Position numbers and translations under genes: made by a program. DNA of 64,000 nucleotides, from the NCBI GenBank assembly GCA_902805475.1, contig CADCSX010000005.1, positions 879,501 through 943,500 on the forward strand. Direction: 5' to 3'. Below are positions 36,866-49,921 of the stretch, piece after piece (positions within the stretch are counted from its first letter, which is position 1; each line of letters starts with the position of its first letter). The DNA comes from Entonaema liquescens (Eukaryota > Ascomycota > Sordariomycetes > Xylariales > Xylariaceae). The notes under the pieces were generated by a model that did not search any database, was not told the origin of the DNA, and saw only the letters and a program-made list of their open reading frames with translations.

Positions 36866-38635
36866 ATGGCTGACGAGGAAAAGGCCAAGGCTGAGAAGTT
36901 GGCTGCGGCGAAAAAGAAGGTATAAGTTCATGCTATCCTCCCAGAGCTTCATTCAATAGCCAATTGGATACTAAAACCAACGTTCTATAGCTCGAGCAGA
37001 GGAAGAAACAGATGGCCAAGAAAGGAGGGGCTGCAAAACAACAAGAGAAGGATAAGGACAAAGAAGAGACCACCGCCGTCGAACCAACACCCGACTCGGC
37101 TCCCGCACCTGAGCCTGCTGTCGAAGATACTCCTGTAGAGCCACCAGTCTCTCCTACGACACCAGGTGCAACTTCTTTATCCCAACAGTCTAAACTCCGC
37201 TCTTCATCCTTCCGCCAAGGCACCGTGTCTCCTACCGGTTTCCCACTAAGCCCCGAAGGCGAGACTGCGCCCGATATATACCGAAAGCAGGTGGCACGCA
37301 TAGACGACCTAGAGAAGGAGAACAAGAGGCTCGCAAAGGAAGCCGGCGATGCGGAAAAACGATGGCAGAAAGCTGAAGAGGAGCTCGCTGATCTACGAGA
37401 AGCCGATCGCGATGGCTCAGATAGCCAAGTCGAAAAGCTGGTATGGAGATCTTCCAATATGCGTACAACCTGAATCACAAATTAACCAATTGTCCCTATA
37501 GAAATCGGAGATCGCAGCCCTCCAACGTCAAAACTCGCAACTGCAGTCCGCCGCTTCGAAGCGCCACGGTTCATCACCTTCTATCTCTATGTCTTCTCCC
37601 CCCGGGGAACTGCAAGCCCAACTTGCCTCGAAATCTGCTACCATAGAAACCATGGAATTAGAGATCTCGCGTCTCCGTGCCCAAGCCGAACGACAGGCTT
37701 CTGCCGGCGGCACCGACCGCGAACAGATCACTGCTCTGGAAGAGAAGCTCGCGCGGTCCGAACAAGCCGCAATGAAGGCGCAGCGCGAGCTCGCCGACCT
37801 GAAGCGGAATTTAGAACGTACAACCGAGCGCGCCGTCAAAGAGGGCAGCGAGCGCACAAGCGCAGAGACGAAACTTCGCACTCTCGAGCGCGAAGTGGAA
37901 GAGTTGAAGGGGGAGAAGGCAGAGCTGGAGAAGAAAGTGGATGCGCTGGAAAAGAAGGTTACCGCCCTTGGTACCCTGCACAAAGAAAATGATAGCCGAT
38001 CACAGACGCTGCGTAAAGAAAAGGAGCGCGCGGAGAAGGAGGCCCAAGATGCCAAGTCCAAGATCGAGAGGCTTGAGTCTGAAAATGCGCGCTTGCGCAA
38101 GAAGGACGCAGCCGAGGGCGGTGGTGACGACGACGGTGTCGACGAGTTGGAGGATGAGGAGCGCCAGCGCATGGAGAAGAAGATCCGCGATCTGGAAAGC
38201 GAGGTCTACGACTTGCGTCGCGGCATCTGGCACCAGCGGCGCAAGGAGATGGAACACGGCGCCGTCGACGATCCCGCGCTCCTCAGTCCCAGCGGGGGAG
38301 GTTTCACCAACATCGACCTGGGCGGACCAGGCGCGGCCCGGAAGCCGGGGAACAGGGGCATCGGCGATTTCTTCGCGAGCGGCATCAACGCGCTGACAGG
38401 CGGGACGCCCGCGGACGAAAAGGCTGATAACGACGGGTTCCTAGACGATGATGGGGATATGGAGTTCGACGAGGAAGCGTTCCTCAAGGCGCAGCAGGAG
38501 GATGCGCAGAGGAGACTCGAAAGAGTCCGGGAACTCAAGCGCGGGTTGAAGAACTGGGAGGGGTGGAGGCTGGATCTTGTGGATGCTAGGAGAGGGGGCG
38601 GAGGGTATGGTGCTGGGGAGGTTTTCGAGGTCTGA
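36866..38635 (+). CDS. Long coiled-coil protein, possibly golgin-like
   Basis: Three exons (36866-36919, 36991-37440, 37502-38635) give 545 residues. The N-terminus is lysine/alanine rich (MADEEKAKAEKLAAAKKK), then a P/T/S-rich linker containing SSSFRQGTVSPTGFPLSP. Heptad repeats follow from about residue 110 to 420 (for example RIDDLEKENKRLAKEAGDAE), with one break at a serine/proline segment. The C-terminus has an acidic patch (DDDGDMEFDEEAF) and a short tryptophan-bearing tail (LKNWEGWRLDLVDARR). Long parallel coiled coils of this kind are found in fungal golgins and tethering factors, and similar fungal proteins are often labelled M-protein-repeat proteins. The tail could be a membrane- or GTPase-binding end. 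No transmembrane segment is visible. Function is inferred only from architecture. Confidence 0.88.
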
Positions 38636-39241
38636 GATGTGATGTGGGCTTCGTTTGGTTTGGCTTAAATGATTAGGTAACTAGGACCTAATGTATGAAG
38701 GGAAGAAATAGGCATGAGGGTGGAGGGAATACGAAGTGAGATGCTAGATACGCGTGTACGAGTATTTCGAGGCGATGGCCTTGTAGCTATAAGCAATGAA
38801 GAACATATTTGTTCATGAGGAGGCTTGAGGTATGCGGTTGGGTTTATTGTGGGAAGAGACACTTAGGAATTATGTGATGTGGAATAATTGACGTTGAAAT
38901 TTAGATATATCTACCTGGTAAGTACAGGATATATGAGATGGTTATTTGTTAAGCCATCCATAATTCAAACCCTATTCCTCCTTCAAACTTATAATCCATA
39001 TAGGTTACATATTATCTAGTTAGTCATTTCCAGCTATTGATTATGAACTAAGCACCATATGCCAAGCCAAAACATAACACCATAACAGACTCTGGCGTCT
39101 TGAATTATAATCAAGTATATTCTATGCAATAAGTGGTTTCACATTTATCATGTACAAAATATCCAACTCTTTTCTCTTGCCAACGTACAAATATTACACA
39201 CATGTCAACACTCAAAATGGTATCGCAACATAAGTAGGCAA
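38636..39241. other. Convergent intergenic, no gene seen
   Basis: Between the stop codons of the coiled-coil gene (+) and the flavoprotein gene (-). Moderately AT-rich, with no supportable frame. Confidence 0.5.
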
Positions 39242-40561
39242 TCACTGGTCGAACTCTCCCGCGTAAAGGAGATCCCGCGGGTTCATCTGCTCCCAGACAG
39301 ACCGTAGGTTGAGCTCCTCCTCCTCGCGTCGGGCCACCGCGGTTCCGTTTCCTGCGAGTTCCTTCTCGGCCTCCTCGCGAGCGAGTTGCACTGTGGCTTC
39401 GGGTTAGAATATCTTCAAGAGTTAAGGGAGAATATGATGTTGGGCAAATATGCACTTACCGTGCAAGTAGACGGCAGTTCGCTTCCCGGTGAACAGCGCG
39501 TGCGGCACATTCGTCACGTTATCCGAGTTAGCGTCGCCGATGGCGTATACGCCGGGGATATTAGTCGCGAGGCCCTTGGTGTTGTCGGCCGCGAGCCGGC
39601 CGCCGTACAGCGTGACGCCGAGCTTCTCGCCGACGTCGGAGCGCTGCTCGTCGGGGAAGCTGGTGAAGAAGGCGGCGCGCTCGACGGGCTCGCCCTCGGT
39701 GAAGTCCACGCTGAACAGGTCGTACTCGGGGGCTGTGGGCAGGCTGGGGTCGTTGGGGGGGTCGCCGCCGTCGCGCAGGCGGTTGATGCGCGCGATGGTG
39801 CGGTTCTCGACCGTCACGTTGTGGATCGCTAGGTACTTCTCCCAGTTGGGGAAGCTCTTCTCGGCGGCGGCGCGCGCCTCCGGGGTATCGGTGCCGTTCA
39901 CGAAGGCGATGACGTCTGCGTTGAGCGTCGAGATCTCGCGCACTAGACTTGCGGCTTCCTCGAGCGGTCCGAGGAGGCCGAGGGCTTGGTCTGCGTGCTC
40001 GTGGCCGTCGCACCACGGACACCAGAAGATGCCCTTGCCCCAGTTCTCCTGCAGGCCTGGGGTATCGGGTAGGATGTCGTGAAGCCCGGTCGCGAGGATG
40101 ATTTTCTTCGCGCTCACGGTGCCGTCCGTTCCGTTCAGGAAGGTCGTTGCGACGTTGAACTGGGTGTTGTTGTTCAACGCCTGGATGTTAGTAACCGTTC
40201 CGTTGATCGCGGAGGCGGTCTCGTAGTGGGCAATCTGCTCCCGAGCTGCCCAACGGTAGTACGCCGGTGTAACGCCTATTGCGAATGTTAGTCCCACGAG
40301 GTATTACTGGTTGCGCGGCCGTAACTTACCGTCGAAGCCGATGACGTCGTGCATATGTCTTGTCGGTCCGTTGCGGTACTCTCCCGAGTCTATCAACAGG
40401 ACGTTTCTGCGCACACGAGCGAGACCGCTCAGAGCGCTGAGACCTGACGGGCCACCTCCGATTATGATAGCATCGTAGGTTGAGCTGTCGCGAGGCTTAA
40501 GTGGCGTAGCTCCAGCGAGGGAGAGTAGAGGCAGAGCGCCCAGGGCAAGTATATTCTTCAT
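39242..40561 (-). CDS. Secretory-pathway FAD disulfide oxidoreductase, GliT/TrxR-like
   Basis: Three minus-strand exons (40330-40561, 39460-40275, 39242-39390) give 398 residues. The first ~18 residues (MKNILALGALPLLSLAGA) look like a cleavable signal peptide. The FAD-binding Rossmann motif GGGPSG is at 35-40, the redox-active CPWC (FWCPWCDGHEH) at 163-166 and the second FAD motif is GVYAIGDANSDNVTNVPHAL. These are the marks of fungal thioredoxin-reductase-like enzymes such as GliT, which use a two-cysteine centre and FAD. At least six N-x-T sequons suit a glycosylated, exported or ER-resident protein, unlike cytosolic thioredoxin reductase. Possible jobs are dithiol oxidation or disulfide formation on a small molecule or protein; the substrate is unknown. 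The nearest enzyme upstream is an O-methyltransferase about 1.5 kb away. Confidence 0.9.
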
Positions 40562-42100
40562 GATGGTTTCTTGGTATCGCTAATAGTTGAACGCCTTAAA
40601 CTCCTTAAAACCTGTCCTACTGAACCTGAAAGAAACTAATAGGAATACCCTTTTCTCCATTCCAAAGCAGAAAGAAGGGCGTGGGAATGCCCTATTTTAT
40701 AGCTAACTAATAGAACCTTTCGTATATGTATGTGCGGGTATACAAAAACAAGTTCCCGGACATATCGAGCGTGCCCCTGGCGGATGATCCCTACCGAATA
40801 TTCCTATAAATGGTAAGACAGGCAAGATTGGGTCACTTGGCGGATCACGACATTTCGCGTTTACCATTAACGACAATAGAATCTGTGGCGGGTTAACGCA
40901 CACGCTTCAGCCCGCCATCGAAAGTTGCATCAAATCGCCCCAAATTAACTCTAGCTTTCTGCGCTGCGCTGATCCATGCATCATTAGGTTACGTTAGTAT
41001 TCCCACTTTGAATGCTACGGCGTGAGGGGATGCTCCGGATGAGAAAAAGAGACCATTTGACATCTTGAAAACTTCATCACTACGAAGAAAACTCTCGATA
41101 CGTAAGTACGTATGCTCGAGTATGACAAGACACAAACTTGTCACATTTCCCCTTGCGCCATACCAAGTTCAAATTACATGTTTTCTATTATCGGGAGACA
41201 ACAGGTTCCAATATTACCGAGTGAGGATCATCACAACTATCGGTGATGTTTTGTGTTTTGTTTTGGTAAAGCTTTCACCCCAAAGATCCAACTACAAAAT
41301 ATTGGCTGAGATTTAGCCCAATTTAAGGTTGAGAGAACTCCCTAACGCGCAATAGCTAGGTGCACTAGCGGACCTAGCCGCCTTGGCGCAAGACGCAAAG
41401 CGTAACTCTAAACTGTTTTGTATTTACATTTGGTCAATGCACCAATAAAAGACAATGTCAAAACTGAACCATCTCAACATTTCAGCTGTCATGGTCCAAG
41501 ACCTTTTGAATGCCGGTGACCGGAGTACACGGGAACTATCGATCAACTGACTGGTATCACCAACGATATTTTTGAGGCTTGCTTTTTGTTTAGGAATATT
41601 GTTTTCAGATACTCCGTAGCCCGATGAGAGAGGAAACCTATGTCAATAGGTCCAACATGTAACTACAATACATGTACTATGTATGAATTTTACACAGCTG
41701 GAAACCCCGCAAAATCGTATGGTGCATGGCGCTACGCCGCAGGTCTAAATATAAGACGTACTAGAACGGTTCTACGCCAGGGTCCCAGGCATGTTCTCGG
41801 TCGGGGAGTCGATTCCTTTTATCTCCAGACACGCCCGAGATGGCAGGTACAAGACTCGCGAATAATAGGATCGGATTGCACAATAGTCTTCATTTCTTTA
41901 TTTCCCATTTCCTAATTCAAAGTTATAGTTACCTATGTTTTCTTTTTTTTTAGACTCTTCTCCTTTTGCTTAGGTTATAATCTAATAATCACTAATGATG
42001 ATATCGTCAGTGGAGAAGGTCTTAGATGATAACTCGTACTTGGTACATAATATGGAATCTAATCTCGCGGACAAGACAATATAGCCTACTTCAGTCTTCA
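40562..42100. other. Intergenic, no gene seen
   Basis: About 1.5 kb between the flavoprotein start and the O-methyltransferase stop, both genes on the minus strand. Open frames up to 91 codons (41640-41915) show no recognisable features. Confidence 0.5.
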
Positions 42101-43511
42101 TCACTCGGCCAAACCCACTTCCATCACTGCCATTGCACTTCCAGGAGGCTGCTTCCAGCTCAGCAACTGCAACTTTGGTTCCGCGCTTTCGAACAACTCC
42201 TCCCAGTCAGCCAAGTTTCTCTCCTGGCTGTTGAAAGCCTGCGCCATGGAAAGATCCCGCACGCGCAACATAGCCTCCTGAGTCCGCGCAATCGTGCCGG
42301 GAGGAGGCAAGATAATATCCATAATGAGGATCCGCGCGCTGGACTTCTTTCCGTCCCGTAGCGCCGTCGCTAGCTGAGACAGGATCTCCCGGGCGCGGTC
42401 TGCAGGCCAGTCGTGCAGGATCTTTCGCAAGAAGTACGCGTCGGGCGAAGGCCAGCTAGGTTGGTGCGGGGGCTGAGGGTCGAAAAAGCTGTGCGCTTTG
42501 AACTGGATGCGCGAGGCTATCTCGTCGGGGAGGCCGGAGAGTGTGGAGGACAGTGCCTCGACGGCTTCGGGGAGATCCTGGACCGTGAATTTGAATCCGG
42601 GGTAAGCCTTTGCGAGAGCCACGGATACAAATCCGTTCGACCCACCAATCTGCAATATGGTTATCATTATGGATGCTCTCTTTTTTCATATTATTGCATA
42701 ATGACTTACATCGATGATATGTGCGTTAGCATCTAGTTTAGCCCAATCAAATCCATCAAGAACATGCTCCAGCCTCATCCCTTCACTCAGCCCCTGACTC
42801 TGCATATATCTGCTAAACAAGTCCACCATGCCCGGGACGTCCTTGAGGTATTCGAAAAACGTCTTCGTCGTGTCACCGAATACATTCCATGCCGTTTGGT
42901 CCAGAGCCTTTGAGTCACCCCACTTCTCCGTAGCCTCGGTCATGGCGTGTGTCGCGGGCGCTCCGTACTTGGTTATGAAGATAGCCCAGTCGCGGAGGAG
43001 CGCATCCGTCGCGAACCGCGAGGAAAGCGGGCTGTGCGCTATGTGTGCGGAATCCGGCTCAGTGAATAGGCCCGCTGTCATGGCCATGCGTGCTACGGAT
43101 TGTAGACGTGCGAGGGGCACCGACGCGAGAGAGGCGAGGGATGTGTACGCTATAGGCTTGGAGTCCGTTGGAACATGAGTGAAGATTTCAAAGTAGAGTA
43201 ACCAGCGGAGACAAGAGAATGCATTGTACTATATGATCGAGTATGATTAGCAAATCTGTCAATTCGAGCTTTATATCGTCAAGTCGTACCTGGATTTGAT
43301 ACTGCTCGAGAAGATCCGCAGGTCCTCTGGCGCGGACCTGGATTTCTTGCGTGATGTCAAGGAGCTCCCGACGGGCTTTCTTGAGCTCTGGAGATTGTCC
43401 TTCCAGCTGGAATAGGACTTGGCCGGTCGACTTGGGCGTAAGGCTTTCAACCTTCTCAGCTTTGGCAAGGAGTTGCTGTGTAAGCTCTGACAAGGAACTC
43501 GAGGAAGTCAT
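42101..43511 (-). CDS. SAM-dependent O-methyltransferase (plant/fungal type)
   Basis: Three minus-strand exons (43290-43511, 42710-43228, 42101-42649; introns of 61 and 60 nt) give 429 residues. The N-terminal half is helical, the dimerisation region of the family. The second intron lies just before the SAM-binding glycine motif, read as IIDIGGSNGFVSVALAKAYPG. It is followed by the acidic VQDLPEAV loop and the catalytic-histidine segment ILHDWPADRAREILSQL. All core features are intact. The family methylates hydroxyl groups of phenolic or polyketide compounds in the cytosol. No PKS or NRPS is in the window, so the substrate is unknown. The P450 and flavoprotein are the only other oxidative tailoring enzymes upstream. 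Confidence 0.92.
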
Positions 43512-46500
43512 ATTGAGTGCTAAAGCCCTTTAGAAAGTATGTGATATGAGGAAGATATCTAGTAAGTTATATTGAACGGCAGCAAATGGAATATATGTTA
43601 GCTTTGCTTCGCCACGATATTTATAATGGATATCGTAACTTATATGACGGTGTCTTCGGGGAGTTATGAGGCCCCCGATCTACTCGCCATAGCTAAGATA
43701 CCACATCCTCCCGATAATCCTTAGCCAACACACCCTATCTATTACGATGCTGTAACTTGGGTTTCTAAAGTGTGTATGTGTGTCTCGGGTAATATTCTGT
43801 ATAGGATTGAAATACGGTTACACGTAAGAGCTTGTTAAGGTTGTACGTGGCTTCGTGGGAGCTGAAGAGAGTTCTTCGGATTTAGGATCGATGTCCTCGT
43901 TTTTACGGCCCTTATAGGCTATAGGATGCAAAACATATGATGTTATCTAAGCCTAACTCTGAATAAGATCAGCATATCTATTAAGATCTTTTGACGAGTT
44001 TGACTTCAGCGACGTTTGTATGTTTACCCCAAGGATTTTGTACCCCTGGATACATCTGGGCGAGGGGGTCCTGTCAGGAACCTGCCCTCATGTTAGTCTT
44101 AGGTAGTCTTATACTCTCTCTTCCTTGAATAGGACTATGCTGTGTTCCCATTTTATACTCGTACCATAACAAGGACAACAAGTTCACGCCAAAAGCATCC
44201 AGTTAGATATATGAGCGTAACTGCTCCATTGTTGACCATAACACCGTGCCCCCTTCACCCTTCTTTGGGCCGATGTAGTCCCAAATACGTTAAGGCAATG
44301 CTACAAGGCACAAATAGCCATTTTAAATATAACCATCCCGTTATAATCGATGTATAGATAGAACAGCATGAGTTCCAAGGGTTTATGGATCTAAGCACTT
44401 TATCGGAGTTAATTCATTCAACCTAGTCCCAACATGCATAACCCCCCTGAACCAACAACCACCTTTCCACGTAATGATAGACTTGCGGGCTCAACCTTAA
44501 GTAGATAAGCTGACGTAGTTTCTAACACGTGTTGCCAAGGCTCAAATCTTTAGGATATGATGGATTGAGTGTTTCGGCCAATAATGAGAACAAGGTGAAT
44601 AGCGATGGTGTTGCGTTGGCGCAGATAGCTCTGCACTAAAGAGGCGCCGAGTAGATGTTATGATACATCTTGCAATACGCTCCTTTTGTCTATCACCATG
44701 ACTGGAACAGACTAGTGAGATTATCCACGGTTCTTGGTCAAACCAGTAACACCAATCGATCGCCTTGAAATCGAAAAGTCCCCCGAGTCATCTGTAATAC
44801 GTTCTTCAGAAAGGAACTATGCTGCTAAGCTAGGAGCCCGCGCATCTTCCAAGTGTAGGATTCCCCGAACGGCGTAGTCATCATTGGCGATATCATCCTT
44901 CGCAAGATCGGTACTTTCATGGCAAAACGACCGCCGCCACGCTGATGTCTAGTTGATAAATATGTAAGATAGCCATAACTCGGATTCAATCCTTTTGCTT
45001 CGCGTTGTACGCGGTCTAGATACTCTGAAAGTGACCTAAAATGCAGAAGTCCTTTAACAAGAAAGTCGGTAGAAGGTTTACTGGTCGCAGGTTTCTGAGT
45101 AAGCTAGAGGGCTGTGGAAACATATAAGACATTGGGTTTCCGTGAACGGCGGGTCTCGGGTCCTTGTGTAATAGGACGAAGGCTCAAGGTAATAGGCTAC
45201 ATGAATTACACAGATCTGAAACTCGCCGTCAGCAGTAAGCCGAACGATCATCGAAGAATCATAGACTTGAGTTCCTGGGGATTACTTGTCCTACCAACAC
45301 CTTTCGCGACGTCCTTGCCGATCATCTGACGGTGCTACCGGGATCCGAAGACCCGGAGCCACTGGCTATTGGATATAGGAACCAACTTGGACTCGTTGTT
45401 AGGATTCTAGATGAGACATCTAGAACAAACAATCAATTCAATATGTAAAGCGTAGGCTTCCATGGTTAGGTTTAGAGTTCCTTGTGGAACAATAAATCTG
45501 CTTCCGTGCTTCTTGCTCTACCATATGGCACTCGTGATGAGTTTCAGCCATGTCTTAATAATGCTGATAGACAGAAACTGTGCCGCGGTGGCAGTCGAAG
45601 AGGCGTATACTTCCCCATTTTCCGACGCACTTATCTGATAGTATTCATTGGCGCTGCTGTAGGCTTCTGGAATGAGACAATCGAAGCTGAGTTAGCCGCA
45701 AAGGACTATCGCCGGTGGCCGAGTCTGACTTGCCAAGCTTTCTAAGGATGATGAGTCCTATGGGTTTTCTATATGGGCCAATTGAGTCTATGCTACCGGT
45801 ATGCCAAATGCCAAGGGCTTTTTACGAAATGTTGTACACGGCTTATTCAGTGCTAAATCTCTTCTAAGCTAGTATGCAAGAGACCAGGATGCGTTCGAAA
45901 TAATCATAAAGACTCTGTTTCCGCTGGGGGGTAGGTATTTGATCTGTGCAATTCGGGGTCATGTTGAATACTCGGGATGGGATGTTTAGGAAGATATTGG
46001 TAGCCTTACCTATCGGTATGTAGAGATCGATACAGAGTAATTCTTTAGAATGCGGGGGCGATGGAATAGTAGGTAAGGCTGACGAGTGCCTCAGGTGTTA
46101 CCTGAGGGCAAGGGAACTTAGGGTATGTAATACGGTAGGGCGAAGTTGAATGGATAGACTTTGCCTCGCGTAATATGTATGAAACTACAACATGTCGCCC
46201 CCCGCCGACCCCAAGGAACTGGGTACACATGCCTTATGCATTACGGGCGGCGGTAATATTGCTGTGCTTCCGTGGTTACATTTGATATGCGGTGTCTCCA
46301 ACATGTAAGCCACTCTCCGGTAGTGGGTATATAGGCGTTTCTCGATATAAGTGAATGCATGTGGTAGGTGTCTGGGGCCTGAGTGTCATTCATAAGTTGC
46401 ATTTAAGTTGCATTTTCCTTGAAAATGATCCAGATGGAATAAAGTGACTTATCACTATCCTTCGCTTGAATCGTGTTCATTACATAACCGCCTTTAGTCA

Positions 46501-46536
46501 TATGTGCCCTCCGAGTTTTTGGCTGTTAATATAGAC
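43512..46536. other. Three-kilobase intergenic tract
   Basis: No supportable gene on either strand. The longest open frames (for example 45482-45745 and 46045-46230) lack recognisable motifs. It separates the O-methyltransferase from the oxygenase/permease/aminomutase group. Confidence 0.5.
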
Positions 46537-47728
46537 ATGTTCCGTTGGCCTCGAACACTCGACGCATCCCCCATCTTTTCCACGGGTCAGTCTCGTCATA
46601 AATTCGCTACCGAGCTTGTATCACACTTGAGAAAGCATGGCTTCGCCCGTGTACGTAACTCAGGGGTTACCCCGGAGACTATCAAGGAGCTGTTTAGTCA
46701 AGTATGCCTAACGTACTTCTTAGGACGCCTGCTATCTTGTACTATGGATCATATGTATCATCTAACTTTGTCTCCTTCCTGTATAGCATCGTTGCTTCTT
46801 CAGTCTGCCTCTTCCTGCTAAACTTAGTGTTCGTCACCCCGGTGGTGATGCCCCCGCAAGAGGATACTCGCCATGGGCTTATGAGAAGACTGCCATACTA
46901 CGACCCGACCTACACGCCGCCCTTAATATAGACGCATGTGCCTCCTCTCCTTCACAGAAGATCGAGGCTTCTTTTAGACCATTTGCCCACACCGGCTCAT
47001 CCAAAACACAGCTTCTAGATGCCCGTGAGCAATTCGCTATTGGCCCCCCTGGGGACACCTCCTTCCCCACACCCCAGCTTGCGGAATCCTTGCTCCCAGG
47101 CTTCAACGCTGCAACACGAGATATCTATCTCGAGATAGCCAGGACGTGTGGTGTGCTTGTTGCTGCCATCGAGCTGGGCCTTGGCATCCCTCTAGGAACC
47201 TTCGATTCGCTCGCCACTAGTGACGTCGGGGCTGAGCTAAACTTGAATTTCTACCCGGAGGTCGCGCGTGAAGTACTTAGCGATAATAAGGGAGATGATG
47301 TGGCCATGCGCCGCATTTGGCCGCACTCAGATCTCGGGATCATAAGCGCGCTTTTTCAGGATGGCGTCGGCGCGTCTGGGCTTGAGCTCGAAGTACGCGG
47401 ATCGAGTGAGGGTAAATGTGAATTCGCGCCCGTGCCCGTAGAGCGGGAAGGCGATGTCTTGGTGTTGGTGTCGGACACACTGGAGCGCTGGACGAATGGG
47501 TACTTACGTGCTGCGTTGCATCGCGTCGGCTTACCGCCTGTCGTGTCCGAGTCAGGGTCCGCGACGTCGCGCGTACCGGAGCGCAGGTCAGCTGTCATGT
47601 TCTTCCGCGCGCTGCCGACTGCGGATATAGGTCCCAAGCCGCAATTTGTATCGACCGAAAACCCGGCTCGGTACGATTATATTACTGCCGGAGACTATCT
47701 GAAGCGCCATAACAGGAGGCTTTATTAG
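46537..47728 (+). CDS. 2-oxoglutarate/Fe(II)-dependent oxygenase
   Basis: Two exons, 46537-46701 and 46787-47728 (85-nt intron), give 368 residues. The intron choice restores HRCFFSLPLPAKLSVRHPGG, the expected link between the N-terminal DIOX_N domain (HKFATELVSHLRKHGFARVRNSGV) and the rest. The jelly-roll core has the metal ligands in HSD (WPHSDLGII) and the distal histidine (LRAALHRV). A following arginine-serine pair (RRSAVMFF) fits 2-oxoglutarate binding. This is the isopenicillin-N-synthase-like family used for hydroxylation, desaturation or ring closure of small molecules; substrate unknown. No ATG lies upstream in this frame before a stop region, so 46537 is taken as start, but an upstream exon is possible. 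It faces the amino-acid permease tail to tail, 190 bases apart. Confidence 0.88.
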
Positions 47729-47917
47729 GCACCTGAGTGGTTAGCAACAATTAGTGGTACATGGCTCTCGAGTACAATGAAGGAACCGTGCGCCAGACTG
47801 ATCACCTGAAGAGTGAATTCTAAGGTCTCATGAACGTAAAATATACAACTACGAAATGTTAACCCTGATCTCTTCAGGGGCCACTTTGATTTGAACTCTA
47901 CAGTTCGAACACCCGAT

Positions 47918-49921
47918 TCAGGGTGCGTCTTGTTTCATTGTTGTATTCTGCTTGTCCGACCGCTCGACCTCGAGCTCGCGGTTAAGGAGCGCCGATCGTA
48001 TGTTCCCATTATCCATTATCTCCTTGATCGGTCCAGCGTAATGATTGTGTCCCATTACGAACCATAGAATAGCGCATATGATTAATGCCGCCCCGAATAC
48101 CACGCCAGCATAGTTCATATTAGTCGCATTTACCGGAAATTCTGCTGGAAGAACGTTGAATGCGATCGTCAGAAATGAAAATGCGATGGTAAAAACATTG
48201 ATCGGAATACCCCATTTGCCTAGCTCCCATGGACCGTATGGGATATTCTTCCCGGGATACATACGTCGAACAAGTATGAAGATAGTTGGAAGTAAGTAGG
48301 TTGTATATTGTCCAAGTAGGGCCAGAGAAGTCATGGCATTGAACGCAGTTGTGGACCCCAAGTTGATGAACCCGAGGATCATGATTATGAACGCGCTCCA
48401 TAGGATGGCACGAACAGGAATCCCGAATCGGCTGTTGATCTATGACTATTTATTAGATGTGATGCTTTAAGATTCAATGGGGGAACTTACGTGGGAGAAA
48501 TAATTAGGAAATGGTAGACCATCGTCACGCGCGAAAGCCCAAATTAGTCTGGATGCCGAAGCCAACAAACCTAGAGCGGAGAAGAACATAGAGATAATTA
48601 ACGCCGAAGCCATAGCGTTAGTGGCCGCATAAGAGTGAGTGGCGTTGAAGAATATCTCAATGATAGGGTATCCCGTTGGGGAGTTCATGGCCGCTTCCAC
48701 GTCCCCGATGCTGAATAGTATTGCAATACTCATGCCGAAGCAGAGAACTCCGCTTACGATAATACTCCATATCATAGTCCTTGGGACTACAACTGCTGCA
48801 TTATCTACTTCCTCGGCTGTATACTATCAGGTCTTATCATTCAAATCCTAGTTGCCAGTTTAGACTCACCCATATGAGAGGCACCGTCAACACCGGAAAA
48901 GGCGTAGGTCGAGGTCAGTAAACCGATGCACCAAGACACGCCATCGTTTGACCAGCCACCGTTGTTCGCAAACGTGCGGAACACGAAGTCAGGGGAGCTT
49001 CGCGGGGCTAGATGCACGAGGGGAACGAGGATACAGAAGAAAAAGATAACGTGCAATATGAGAGCTAGAGTCTCAAGATAGGGGAAGATCCGGATGCCAA
49101 ATATGTTAATAAATACTATTACCACTGTGACGGCCCAGTACATAAGTGTTACATGCCATAATTGGGGTACGTATGTTTCCGGATAGTTCAATATGACGAG
49201 CCCTTGAATCATCTGCGAGGTTAAGAAGGCCACGCTGGCGGTTACTGCAATTCGCATGAATGCCGTGATCCATCCTATGTACTGTTAGACTTTCGCTTCA
49301 CGAGGAGGAGGGTCCATAAGCTACCAACCGGCGAACCAACTGAAAAGGACTGCATAGCGTCGAGGTGCTAACAGTGCGACCCAGTGATATTGTCCCCCTG
49401 ATGTTGGCGAACTATAAACAGGTTAGCAAACATGATAAATTTGGATAGACTTGACAGCTTGGATAAATACTAACATAGATGCCATCTCGGCTAGTGACGC
49501 AGCAGTAGCCAGGGAGCCGAAGAAGGAGAATATTAAGCCGTACACCAGAGCTGATGGACCACCATTGATCAGGCCCCCTCCGAAAGTGCTGGACCACTTG
49601 TAAGAGAAATTACTTGGCACATCTGGATGATTCTACCTACATTGCGAAAGCTTCCCATGAGACGAGGACCGTCGTAGAGAAGCTTAACATAGACGTGAAG
49701 CCGAAGTTTTTCTGCGCGAATGTTAGTATCTTCAGTCGGCTGTCTTCGAAAGGGGTCGAAGTAGTATTGTGGCTTACACTAATCTGATGTCTCTTGCTCA
49801 AAATCGCAACAGTCCTAGCATCAAGTTCAAAGGCCTGGTTTTTGAGACGCCCATCAGATCCAGTATTAGACAGAACCCGCTGCCTAAGCTGGTCTGACGT
49901 GAGTCTCGCCGTCGATGCCAT
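47918..49921 (-). CDS. Amino-acid/GABA permease, APC family
   Basis: Seven minus-strand exons (49778-49921, 49641-49711, 49475-49588, 49329-49411, 48870-49274, 48491-48816, 47918-48439) give 554 residues with all phases matching. The first intron (49712-49777) is in frame, and the donor after exon 3 is GTTAGT. About 12 hydrophobic segments are visible. Family-typical blocks include FGGGLINGGPSALVYGLIFS, AEMASISPTSGGQYHWVALLAP, GASHMAEEVDNAAVVVPRTM and SRLIWAFARDDGLPFPNYFSHI. These mark the fungal amino-acid/choline/GABA transporter (ACT) group in the plasma or vacuolar membrane. The exact substrate cannot be deduced. Its neighbours (2-oxoglutarate oxygenase; lysine 2,3-aminomutase 3 kb away) make an amino acid or amino-acid-derived cargo attractive. 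Confidence 0.92.

Noticed and set aside
45482..45745. 87-codon open frame in the 43.5-46.5 kb gap
   Set aside because: No family resemblance and no supporting splice structure.
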